Assembly (NCBI GenBank): GCA_959596515.1
Contig: CAUFXR010000090.1
Location: forward strand, 1-9,833
DNA from: an uncultured Oscillospiraceae bacterium
GTDB taxonomy: Bacteria > Bacillota > Clostridia > Oscillospirales > Acutalibacteraceae
DNA: 9,833 nt
Reading direction: 5' to 3'
The position numbers and the translations under genes were made by a program. Below are positions 1-6,364 of the stretch, piece by piece (position 1 is the first letter of the stretch; each line of letters opens with the position of its first letter). The notes beneath the pieces are model-generated. The model made no database searches. It was given only the letters and a program-made list of their open reading frames with translations, and was not told where the DNA came from.

Positions 1-184
1 CCCCCACGCCGTGCCACAGGGCTGTTTCGAGGGAAATCCCCCCATTCCGTGCCGCAAGGCTGTTTCGAGGAAAACCCTCCCGCTCTGTGCCGCAGGGCTG
101 TTTCGAGGAAAACCCTCCCGTTCCGTGCCGCAAGGCTGTTTCGAGGAACCCCCACGCCATGCCGCAGGGCTGTTTCAGAAAGAA
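1..184. repeat. Intergenic tandem repeat, five units of about 37 bp
   Basis: Five head-to-tail units lie at about 1-37, 38-74, 75-112, 113-148 and 149-184 (37, 37, 38, 36 and ~36 bp). The shared core is TGCCGCARGGCTGTTTCGAGG, preceded by a C-rich tract and followed by A residues. Unit lengths are not all multiples of three, so the array is unlikely to be coding, although short frames reading M-P-Q-G-C-F appear in it. Units alternate between a CAGGG and a CAAGG form. The core can form a small GCC-GCAA-GGC hairpin, and GAGG-AAAAC-CCTC can pair across unit junctions. The array touches the window start and probably continues to the left. It lies downstream of the minus-strand lipoprotein gene. 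Confidence 0.9.
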
Positions 185-325
185 TCGTTCTCCTTTCCAT
201 ATTATAAGCCCTATGGTTATCCCCCAGGCTGAGGCCCGGATGATTTTGTTCTTCGGGGGAGGCTCCCGCTGCGGCCAGCGCTCTCTAAGGCTTTGCCATG
301 CCGCCAAGATGCTCTCAACCCGGGG
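185..325. other. Intergenic stretch without a recognised gene
   Basis: This is the region between the repeat array and the lipoprotein stop codon. Read on the minus strand it has a TATAAT-like hexamer (complement of 201-206) followed by AAAGGAG, but no matching -35 box and no start codon at proper spacing, so I do not call a gene. No clear hairpin plus T tract for the lipoprotein gene is visible here. Confidence 0.5.
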
Positions 326-2146
326 CTACAGCTTTGATAAAATGTCCTCTACCGATTCCTGGGCCTCCTCCGGAGTTTCCCCGGGAAGACGCTTTTTGTC
401 GACAAGCTGGCTGAAAACGCCCTTGTCGCTTTCTCCATCCCGCTTCGCCCTGCGCCGCAGGAAGACGACCAGTGCCACTGCGCCGGCTACCACTAATATA
501 GCGATGGTGAAATAGAACACCACTCCCCAGAATCTGGGCTCGGTACCGTTATAAATCACCCGTCCGTTTCCGCCGTCCAGCTGGAAAGACTCAATCACGC
601 TGCCGTTGACAATCTTAATATCTCGGTTTCGGGATTCCCCCTCGTAATGAAGGGATGTCAGCCTTTCCTTGCCGTTGGTTTGGACGGTATAGGTCACCGG
701 CACATCCTGATATTCACCTTGGAATAGCTCGCCCATTTGGATATCATCTATAATAGAAACCTCTTGGTTCAAATCAACGCCCTGGCCCTGGCTCTGATAA
801 GAGAAGGCGTTCCCCGGGCCGAACAGCTTTTTCACCTCTTGCGAGATTTCCTGAGCCGTGCCGGAAAACGACACCCGGCACACCAAGTGTTCCTCATCCT
901 CCAATTGGGTGATCTCCAGGCCGCTGTCCTTTTTCAGCAGCATTTCCTGGGCGTATTGGGCCCCCTCTTTTCCCTCCTTTGGGAATAGAAAATCGATTTG
1001 ACGGGTATAATTTCCTTTGCCTAGGCAGATCAAAGTGATCTGCGCCTCATCTACCGGATAATCCCAGCCATCCGTAATCCGGATCTTCATCCCTGTTCCG
1101 GTGGTCTCCATACGCACTGTGTTTTCCTCGACCACTCCGAAGGATTCCCATCGTCCCTCCTGATAGCGCTGAGGGGCAAACAGCTCCAGAGAGGATTTGT
1201 TTTCATATTCATAACGGATTTTTATTTCTCCGCCGTCCTCGCCGCCATAAGCGGACAGGTCTAAGGTCTCCTCAAAGGCAGACCGCTTGGAAAAATACGT
1301 CTCCGCGTCCTTCTGGGCCCCATAACTGATCTCCGAGCCGGTACCCGTATTCATCAGAAGATCAGTGATTTCCCCAAGCTGTTCCAGGGAAACTCCCCGA
1401 AAAGTCACCGTGTAAATATTTCCCGAGGGAAACTCCTGCCAATCGGCGGAGTCCGCTCCCTCGCTTCTCGCGTTCATGTAGGTGATCAGATCGTTCCCCA
1501 GTGCCAGCACCGTGCTTTTGGGAATATAAAAGGAAAACGTCCTGTCGTAAACCCCATCGCCATAACTGACGGTGGAAACGGAAATCTCATCCACAGGCTG
1601 AAGTTCCTCCACCTGGTTTACGGTGATCCTGCCGGGAGCGGGCAGAGCCTCCCCATTCAGGACCACGGTTGTTTCACCGCACCGAAGAGAAAACCCAGGA
1701 GGATCCTCCTGGTCCTCAAACAGCCAGGCGAACAGGGCGACGCTGTCAAAATCCTCGTAAATCCGGGTGCCTTTGAAAAAAATGTTGTCCGTATGGGAAA
1801 ATACGCCATAGGGAGCCGATCCCATCAGAGTCTCCAGCTTTTTCTGGTAGTCCTCGTGAGACGTGAACTCTAAGGTGAAAATGTATTGAATCTGGGAATC
1901 CGTTTCCTGTTTGCCGTAGGTCATGGCGCTGGGGCACCGGGCCATGATCCCATCCAGCGCCGCCCGGGACTCCTCATCCGGGTAGTCCCCAGCGGAAAAG
2001 GAAATCGTCATCACCCGGGAACCAGACCAAGATGAATCTACCGTGAGCACAGTATCCACCGTTACCGTCCGGGCCTGGCATCCGGCGAAAAGGAACAACG
2101 CCAGGAAGGACCCTATCAGCAAAAGGAAAGCTCCGATTTTTTTCAT
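326..2146 (-). CDS. Predicted lipoprotein with C-terminal membrane anchor, function unknown
   Basis: A 606-residue protein I cannot assign to a named function. Residues 1-22 form a lipoprotein-type signal: MKK, a hydrophobic core, then LFAG before Cys23, the likely lipidated residue (Phe at -3 is a slightly unusual lipobox). The long middle part (about 24-535) is a soluble, beta-rich-looking ectodomain rich in acidic residues. About 540-563 is a single hydrophobic helix followed by RRRAKR and a 43-residue cytoplasmic tail, giving an outside-in topology with both a lipid and a helix anchor. The ATG is supported by GGAGG at 2153-2157 (minus), six bases upstream. The gene is divergent from the PadR operon and shares its control region, which suggests, but does not prove, a related envelope role. 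The extracellular part may resemble LppM-like lipoproteins; that is only an impression. Confidence 0.88.
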   Translation of the reverse strand: MKKIGAFLLLIGSFLALFLFAGCQARTVTVDTVLTVDSSWSGSRVMTISFSAGDYPDEESRAALDGIMARCPSAMTYGKQETDSQIQYIFTLEFTSHEDYQKKLETLMGSAPYGVFSHTDNIFFKGTRIYEDFDSVALFAWLFEDQEDPPGFSLRCGETTVVLNGEALPAPGRITVNQVEELQPVDEISVSTVSYGDGVYDRTFSFYIPKSTVLALGNDLITYMNARSEGADSADWQEFPSGNIYTVTFRGVSLEQLGEITDLLMNTGTGSEISYGAQKDAETYFSKRSAFEETLDLSAYGGEDGGEIKIRYEYENKSSLELFAPQRYQEGRWESFGVVEENTVRMETTGTGMKIRITDGWDYPVDEAQITLICLGKGNYTRQIDFLFPKEGKEGAQYAQEMLLKKDSGLEITQLEDEEHLVCRVSFSGTAQEISQEVKKLFGPGNAFSYQSQGQGVDLNQEVSIIDDIQMGELFQGEYQDVPVTYTVQTNGKERLTSLHYEGESRNRDIKIVNGSVIESFQLDGGNGRVIYNGTEPRFWGVVFYFTIAILVVAGAVALVVFLRRRAKRDGESDKGVFSQLVDKKRLPGETPEEAQESVEDILSKL

Positions 2147-2400
2147 AAAACCCCTCCGAACCGTTTGTGTCTGAATCGTCCGGCCTCCTTCCCGCCTTTG
2201 GGCAAGACGGCAAAAGCCGACGGCGGAAAAGAAAACCCGGCAGCGCCCATTGAGAAACCCCGCCAGGGCCCCTCCGCCCGTTCCAAGCCGTCACGGCGCA
2301 GGGACGAAGGGTTTTGCCGCTCTTTGCGGCAGGCTTTGGCCCTGTGGGCCGACGGCGCTAAAATCGATCGAAGAAAGAATCTGATCCCATCGCTTTTCTC
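2147..2400 (-). promoter_or_regulatory. GC-rich, hairpin-rich probable 5' leader of the lipoprotein gene
   Basis: If the lipoprotein gene is transcribed from the candidate promoter near 2422-2427, its leader is about 265 nt and strikingly more GC-rich than the flanking promoter DNA. It holds a 6-bp hairpin with a 5-nt loop (2315-2320 with 2326-2331), a GGCCC/GGGCC hairpin (2338-2350), a GCCGT/ACGGC dyad near 2287-2297, and a 10-bp direct repeat GCCGACGGCG at 2216-2225 and 2348-2357. I do not recognise a known riboswitch class. No plausible protein lies here on either strand. Confidence 0.35.
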
Positions 2401-2402
2401 AA

Positions 2403-2426
2403 AAAATAAAGGTTTTTCTTTATTTT
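2403..2426. promoter_or_regulatory. Perfect AT-rich inverted repeat (possible operator)
   Basis: AAAATAAAG (2403-2411) and CTTTATTTT (2418-2426) are exact reverse complements with a 6-base centre, giving a 24-bp dyad. It overlaps the candidate minus-strand -10 box. The very low G+C makes it a poor terminator and more like a protein-binding site. Confidence 0.45.
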
Positions 2427-2447
2427 ACCACAAACCACGAACCACTT
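2422..2447 (-). promoter_or_regulatory. Candidate lipoprotein promoter with three heptad repeats
   Basis: On the minus strand TAAAAT (complement of 2422-2427) is preceded by TG and one base, an extended -10. Immediately upstream are three 7-bp direct repeats, seen on the plus strand as ACCACAA, ACCACGA, ACCACTT at 2427-2447. There is no good -35 hexamer at 17 bp, so the repeats may be an activator site. The promoter call is tentative. Confidence 0.35.
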
Positions 2448-2480
2448 CAGCACTATTTTTTGAATTCTTTCGTTTTCTTA

Positions 2481-2509
2481 TTGACAAACCGCATCTGGTC
2501 ATGTATATA
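2481..2509 (+). promoter_or_regulatory. Promoter of the PadR operon
   Basis: A consensus -35 TTGACA (2481-2486) and a -10 TATATA (2504-2509) are separated by exactly 17 bp. Transcription should start near 2516, about 45 bases before the PadR start codon. This is the best sigma-A-type promoter in the window. Confidence 0.8.
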
Positions 2510-2539
2510 TAGTATTGTACAATGTTTAATACTAAACAT
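2510..2539 (+). promoter_or_regulatory. Overlapping dyads, probable PadR autoregulatory operator
   Basis: Three dyads overlap just downstream of the -10 box: TAGTATT (2510-2516) with AATACTA (2528-2534); the perfect palindrome ATTGTACAAT (2514-2523); and ATGTTTA (2522-2528) with TAAACAT (2533-2539). PadR-family proteins bind dyads with ATGT...ACAT ends, and here ATGT 2522-2525 and ACAT 2536-2539 fit that pattern with a 10-base centre. The position over the expected transcription start suggests repression of the operon. The binding itself is inferred. Confidence 0.55.
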
Positions 2540-2559
2540 AAAAGGAGGTGCTCCGCAGG

Positions 2560-2892
2560 ATGAATATCCAATTTAAAAAGGGCGTGCTGGAAATGTGCGT
2601 TCTTCTGATGCTGGAATCCGGTGACCGCTACGGCTATGATATCGCCAACGAGCTTTCACAAAGCATCGCCATTTCTAACGGCACGGTATATCCGATCCTG
2701 CGCCGGCTGAAGCAGGAGGAATATGTATCCTCCTATTTAGTGGAATCTCCAGAGGGTGCTCCCAGAAAATATTATGCCATCACCCCTCAGGGCAAACGTT
2801 TGGCTGACTCTTTGAAAACCGAATGGCTGTCCTTCTCCGAAAGGGTAACGGCCATGATTCAATTTCTGCAAAAGGAGGGCGGAGGAAAATGA
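2560..2892 (+). CDS. PadR-family transcriptional regulator
   Basis: A 110-residue short PadR (PF03551) protein, the usual length for the subfamily-2 type. The winged helix-turn-helix covers about residues 8-85: an N-terminal helix with the YGYDIANEL signature, the recognition helix around GTVYPILRRLKQEEYV, and the wing GAPRKYYAITPQG. A C-terminal helix for dimerisation follows. The ATG at 2560 is chosen because AAGGAGG at 2542-2548 lies 11 bases upstream; a GTG at 2548 would fall inside that site. The stop overlaps the next start (ATGA, 2889-2892), so it is translationally coupled to the HAAS/DUF1700 gene, the usual partner of this PadR type. It probably represses its own operon through the dyads at 2510-2539, with a signal that cannot be read from sequence. 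Confidence 0.95.
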   Translation: MNIQFKKGVLEMCVLLMLESGDRYGYDIANELSQSIAISNGTVYPILRRLKQEEYVSSYLVESPEGAPRKYYAITPQGKRLADSLKTEWLSFSERVTAMIQFLQKEGGGK

Positions 2893-3797
2893 GCGTCGCC
2901 ACAAAGCAAGAATTTTTGGACCGCCTGAAGGCTTCTATCAGCAGTCTGTCCCTACAGGATCAGGCGGATATTTTAAACGACTACGAGGAGCATTTCCGCA
3001 TCGGGCTGGAAAACGGCAAAACCGAGGCGGAGATCGCCGATTCTCTGGGCTCGCCGGAAGAGCTCGGCGCCTCCTTTGTGGAGGAAAACTCCCAGCCTCT
3101 GCCGGCGCAGGAGGAAATCTTCTCCCACTCGCAGCCGTCTGAAGAATTAGATCGGGCAGCGCCGGTACCGGAAGCGAGCTGTTCTCAGACCGCAGAGCCT
3201 CAAGAGACCGTTCCGTTTCAGCCAGGACAGCCGGAGGCGTCCCAGCAGGCACAGCCTTATGAGCAGTCTCAAGGCACGCAATGGGCACAGCCTTATGAGC
3301 AGTCTCAGGGCACACAATGGACACAGCCCTATGAGCAGTCTCAGGCTTACCAGCAATCCCAGTCCTCTCAGTGGACTCAGGAGATTTCTTCGGCGGAACC
3401 GCCCCAGCAGCCGCCCTATCCGCCCAACGCTGGCGGCTATTCCCAGCCGCCAGCTGAGCAGTCCGGTTCTAATGGATCCAGTTCTGTGCGGACCGGACCT
3501 CTGGTAGCCATGATCCTTTTGACGGTATTTATTATGATCCCCGTATTTTTTGGCGTGATTGTCGGAATCAGTGTGGCTCTGGTATGTCTGTGCTTCGCCC
3601 TGATTGTGGTTTCCATGATATTATTTACGTTCACTCCCCTGCACTTTGGCTTCGCCATGATGGGATTAGCGCTTATTTTCCTTGCCCTGCTGGTGCTCTG
3701 CGGTCTGATCGGATTTATTTACGGCATGGTGAAAGCGATCATCGCCTATTCCCGGTGCTTCGCCCGCGTGATTCGAGGAAAGGAGGCCCAGGCATGA
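2889..3797 (+). CDS. HAAS/DUF1700-domain membrane protein with Gln-rich repeat linker
   Basis: A 302-residue membrane protein. Residues 1-67 form the helical HAAS/DUF1700 domain (starts MSVATKQEFL; LNDYEEHF and the AEIADSLGSPEELG motif are typical). Residues about 70-200 are a disordered linker rich in Gln, Pro and Ser, with a 12-residue repeat QPYEQSQGTQWA at 122-133 and 134-145 and a partial third copy from 146. Three hydrophobic stretches follow at about 203-225, 226-248 and 254-284, with a basic tail. The HAAS domain is therefore likely cytoplasmic. Start 2889 overlaps the PadR stop, with GGAGG at 2881-2885 just upstream. In this operon type the HAAS protein is thought to work with PadR and DUF4097 in envelope-related sensing; the mechanism here is inferred. 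The long repeat linker is unusual for the family. Confidence 0.9.
   Translation: MSVATKQEFLDRLKASISSLSLQDQADILNDYEEHFRIGLENGKTEAEIADSLGSPEELGASFVEENSQPLPAQEEIFSHSQPSEELDRAAPVPEASCSQTAEPQETVPFQPGQPEASQQAQPYEQSQGTQWAQPYEQSQGTQWTQPYEQSQAYQQSQSSQWTQEISSAEPPQQPPYPPNAGGYSQPPAEQSGSNGSSSVRTGPLVAMILLTVFIMIPVFFGVIVGISVALVCLCFALIVVSMILFTFTPLHFGFAMMGLALIFLALLVLCGLIGFIYGMVKAIIAYSRCFARVIRGKEAQA
3252..3347 (+). repeat. 36-bp in-frame tandem repeat within the HAAS/DUF1700 gene
   Basis: Units at 3252-3287 and 3288-3323 are nearly identical at the DNA level (36 bp, 12 codons), and a third copy from 3324 matches for about 24 bases before diverging. The high DNA identity, including third codon positions, points to recent slippage-type duplication, so copy number may vary between strains. 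Confidence 0.9.
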
Positions 3798-4786
3798 AAA
3801 CCTTAGGAAAAATCGCCCTGATTTTCGCCGGCTGCTTTTTGCTGTTCGCTGTAATCGGCAACATTGCCCTTTCCTTTAACGGAGGGATTCAGGCTTCCTT
3901 CCAGCAGGTATCCGACCGTTTGGAGGAGGTTTTCCCCTATGAGCTGTTCAGCCGGGCGGAAGAATCTCTGGATCAGATCGAGGAACAGCTGGAACCGCCT
4001 CAGAAAACGTCTTCCAGCGCTCCCAGCGGCAGTTCCAGCGACAGCCCCAGCAACGCCGGAAACGGCTCCAGCGGTTCTCAGGGAGCCGTAAGTGATCAGG
4101 ATGCCTATCAGATTCCCATAGGCGATCTGAGGGAGATCGACGTGAAAGCCCAGGGTTGTTCGGTGGAGATCGCTCCCGGGGATCCAGGCAGCCAGATCTC
4201 AGCGGTTCTGGAACGGAAAAATGATGAGAAAATTCAATTGGATGTGCATCAAGAAAAGGATGAACTGAAGATCCGCGCCATCAAGCGGGGCTTGCTTCCC
4301 TCCACCGGCCAGGATGCGGTTCTGACGATCAGGATTCCTTCTGACTACAGAGGCGATTTCTCTTTTGAGGGAGACGCCTGCTCGGTTACCCTTCAGGATA
4401 TCAATTTCTCACGTGAAATCGACCTGGAACTATCCGCCTGTGATGTTCAGGGAAGCAATCTTCAGGGCACGGAGATCTCCATCTCCGCTTCCACTGCCAC
4501 CATCTCTCTTTCCGGGATTCGTGGAAAGCTGGAATTAGAGCAAAGCCTAGGGGATACCAGCCTGATCTTCTCGGAAATAATCGGGGAGATCGAGGTGGAA
4601 AACAATCTGGGAAATGTGGATCTGTATTTTCCTCCGAATTCCCCCATTCAAATCAACAGCGCCTCTTCCTTAGGGGAGATTCATAGAAACCTCCAGCGTA
4701 GCGGCTCCGGTCAGGTTGCCGGTCCTCTTTATGAGGTAGAGATTTCCTCTTCTATGGGATCTGTAAGCTTAAACGACGCGGAGTAA
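3794..4786 (+). CDS. DUF4097-family beta-helical membrane-anchored protein
   Basis: A 330-residue protein, third gene of the PadR operon. Residues about 4-27 are one hydrophobic N-terminal segment (an anchor, or an uncleaved signal with C14). Residues 35-68 look helical, and 70-100 form a Ser/Gly/Pro/Asn linker. From about 105 to the end is a repetitive beta-strand domain with alternating hydrophobic residues and recurrent Gly/Asp/Asn turns (for example SLGDTSLIF, NNLGNVDLYF, SSLGEIHRN, SSMGSVSLN), typical of DUF4097 (PF13349) beta-helix proteins. The beta domain is expected outside the cell. The ATG at 3794 overlaps the previous stop (ATGA), and AGGAGG at 3781-3786 is its ribosome binding site. 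The role in the operon is probably an envelope-facing sensor or scaffold; no enzymatic motif is seen. Confidence 0.86.
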   Translation: MKTLGKIALIFAGCFLLFAVIGNIALSFNGGIQASFQQVSDRLEEVFPYELFSRAEESLDQIEEQLEPPQKTSSSAPSGSSSDSPSNAGNGSSGSQGAVSDQDAYQIPIGDLREIDVKAQGCSVEIAPGDPGSQISAVLERKNDEKIQLDVHQEKDELKIRAIKRGLLPSTGQDAVLTIRIPSDYRGDFSFEGDACSVTLQDINFSREIDLELSACDVQGSNLQGTEISISASTATISLSGIRGKLELEQSLGDTSLIFSEIIGEIEVENNLGNVDLYFPPNSPIQINSASSLGEIHRNLQRSGSGQVAGPLYEVEISSSMGSVSLNDAE

Positions 4787-4803
4787 CAAAAAGTTCAGGG
4801 AAG

Positions 4804-4839
4804 AGCCCTGCGGCGAGCGTGCTCGCTGCGGGGCTTTTT
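4804..4839 (+). terminator. Rho-independent terminator of the PadR operon
   Basis: A 15-bp stem (4804-4818 with 4821-4835) contains only two G-T pairs, has a minimal loop, and is followed by TTTTT (4835-4839). It begins 18 bases after the DUF4097 stop. Confidence 0.93.
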
Positions 4840-4905
4840 CCGTTTTTGCTTTTCTTTTTTTCAAAAATAAGGTAAAATAATAAAAAATAAATAGGAGGTT
4901 TTTCC

Positions 4906-5376
4906 ATGATTTACGATTCTTTAGACCAGCTTTCCCGGTACAGCGGCCTTTCCCGGAACCTGGACGCGGCGATCACAGCGATAACCTCTGCCGACTTGTT
5001 TTCCCTGCCTGTGGGAAGGCACGAGTTGGTTCCTGAGACGGTTTACGCCGTGGTCAGCCAGATCGAGACAAAACCCGCGGCGGATGCGGTTTTGGAAGCT
5101 CACCGGGACTATTTGGACATCCAGATTGATCTGGACGGCACAGAACAAATCGGTGTTTCCTCTCTCGGTGATCCCAGCTTAACCACCACACAGGCCTATG
5201 ATAAGGAAAACGACTGTCAGCTTCTGTCGGGGCCACTTACCGTTTCCTGTCCCATGGGGCCGGGCAGATTTCTGATTCTGTTCCCTCAGGACGCCCATGC
5301 TCCCGGTCTGGCAGACGGCGTGCCGGGCACGGTAAAAAAAGCGGTGGTCAAGATCAAGCTGGAAACCGCTGAGTAA
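4906..5376 (+). CDS. YhcH/YjgK/YiaL family protein (beta-galactosidase subunit beta-like)
   Basis: A 156-residue protein of the DUF386/YhcH-YjgK-YiaL cupin-like family (about 150 residues, so full length). Family hallmarks seen: E64-x-H66 followed by LDIQ (D71, Q73), the FPQDAHAPGL motif (D129, H131, P133), and the basic K144-K145-x-V-x-K149 strand near the end. The Glu/His/Asp residues bind a metal in solved family members. The family includes EbgC and YhcH; YhcH lies in sialic acid operons and is thought to act on free sugars as an epimerase/anomerase-like enzyme. The start is supported by AGGAGG at 4893-4898, seven bases before ATG. The ROK kinase gene follows after 52 bases, so the two are probably one transcript. 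A promoter should lie in the AT-rich 4840-4890 stretch (TAAAAT at 4873-4878), but no good -35 box is seen. Confidence 0.92.
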   Translation: MIYDSLDQLSRYSGLSRNLDAAITAITSADLFSLPVGRHELVPETVYAVVSQIETKPAADAVLEAHRDYLDIQIDLDGTEQIGVSSLGDPSLTTTQAYDKENDCQLLSGPLTVSCPMGPGRFLILFPQDAHAPGLADGVPGTVKKAVVKIKLETAE

Positions 5377-5428
5377 ACCTGCGCTGTAAGCGGTATTCGC
5401 AAAATTTGAGGGCAGGAGGGTCTTCCCT

Positions 5429-6319
5429 GTGAAAATTATCGCTTTGGATATCGGCGGCACCGCCATCAAATCCGGCCTGGTAGATAACGGCGTCCTCAAG
5501 GAACTGCGGGAAACACCTACCCCCGCCCAGGAGGGCGGAGAGGCTGTTCTGGCGCTGGCCAAAAAGCTGATTGCTTGTTATGAGCCGAAGGGCGCGGATG
5601 GCATCGGTGTCAGCACTGCGGGGGTGGTGGACAGCAAACAGGGCTCCATCCTTTTCGCGGAGGACTGTATCCGGGGATACACCGGCACACCGGTAAAGGA
5701 ATTACTGGAGGCCGCCTTTTCACTTCCCACCGCGGTGGAAAACGACCTGAACGCGGCCGCTTTGGGAGAAGCGGCTTTCGGCGCGGGCAGGGGACAAAAA
5801 AATTTTTTGTGCGTAGGGTTCGGCACCAGTATCGGCGGCGCGGCAATACTGGACGGCCGGCTTTACACCGGCTCCCATTTCGGCGCCGGCGAGTTCGGTC
5901 ACATGGTCACCCACGCCGGTGGCTTACCCTGCGGTTGCGGACAAAAAGGCTGTTTTGAGCGGTACGCCTCTACCGCGGCTCTGGTTCGGCAGGCCCAAAA
6001 TCTGGAGCCTTCCCTGAACAGCGGCAGGGAAATCTTTCGCCGATTGGCGGAACCTCCCGTGAAAGCTCTGGTAGACCGCTGGCTTCAGGAAATTGTCTAC
6101 GGCTTAGTCTCTCTGATCCATCTTTGGGATCCGGACTGTCTGGCGCTTTGCGGCGGCGTCATGCAGCAATCCTATCCCGTTGAACAGCTGCGTGCCTTGG
6201 TCCCGGAAAACGTGATGCCAGCTTATCGCTCTGTTTCGATCCAGGCCGCCCAGCTCGGCAATCGGGCCGGCCTGCTGGGGGCGGCGGAGCTGGCCGGGCG
6301 GCTGGCGGCGAAATCGTAG
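5429..6319 (+). CDS. ROK-family sugar kinase (glucokinase / N-acetylmannosamine kinase type)
   Basis: A 296-residue cytoplasmic ATP-dependent sugar kinase of the ROK family, of normal length. Seen: the phosphate-binding DIGGT at 7-11, VENDLNAAALGE with the catalytic Asp106, the second phosphate loop GTSIGGAAI at 132-140, the sugar-binding GEFGH at 154-158, and the zinc motif CGCGQKGC (Cys168, Cys170, Cys175 with His158). The GTG start at 5429 is chosen because AGGAGGG (5414-5420) lies eight bases upstream and the protein then begins with the standard MKIIALDIGGT. The substrate cannot be read from sequence. The YhcH-like neighbour favours an amino sugar such as N-acetylmannosamine (NanK role), but no nanA, nanE or transporter is in the window, and glucose remains possible. 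Confidence 0.94.
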   Translation: MKIIALDIGGTAIKSGLVDNGVLKELRETPTPAQEGGEAVLALAKKLIACYEPKGADGIGVSTAGVVDSKQGSILFAEDCIRGYTGTPVKELLEAAFSLPTAVENDLNAAALGEAAFGAGRGQKNFLCVGFGTSIGGAAILDGRLYTGSHFGAGEFGHMVTHAGGLPCGCGQKGCFERYASTAALVRQAQNLEPSLNSGREIFRRLAEPPVKALVDRWLQEIVYGLVSLIHLWDPDCLALCGGVMQQSYPVEQLRALVPENVMPAYRSVSIQAAQLGNRAGLLGAAELAGRLAAKS

Positions 6320-6364
6320 CGCCGGCTTCAATGGCGGCCCTAAAAGGTCTAACGATTCCCCGAT

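Noticed and set aside
1..184. CRISPR array
   Set aside because: Units are contiguous with no unique spacers, and differences are point changes within one repeat.
11..515. Plus-strand reading frames with repeated M-P-Q-G-C-F-E
   Set aside because: They switch frame between repeat units of 36-38 bp, lack ribosome binding sites, and one runs antisense into the lipoprotein gene.
2165..2330. Cobalamin or other known riboswitch on the minus strand
   Set aside because: A GGGAAGGAGG-like string occurs, but the conserved cobalamin box and other core elements are missing.
2548..2559. GTG start for the PadR gene
   Set aside because: The GTG overlaps the AGGAGG ribosome binding site; ATG 2560 gives the standard family N-terminus.
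5930..5970. Link between the repeat at 1-184 (QGCFE) and the ROK zinc motif (KGCFE)
   Set aside because: Only a few bases match (GGCTGTTTYGAG); it is best explained by chance within a conserved zinc motif.
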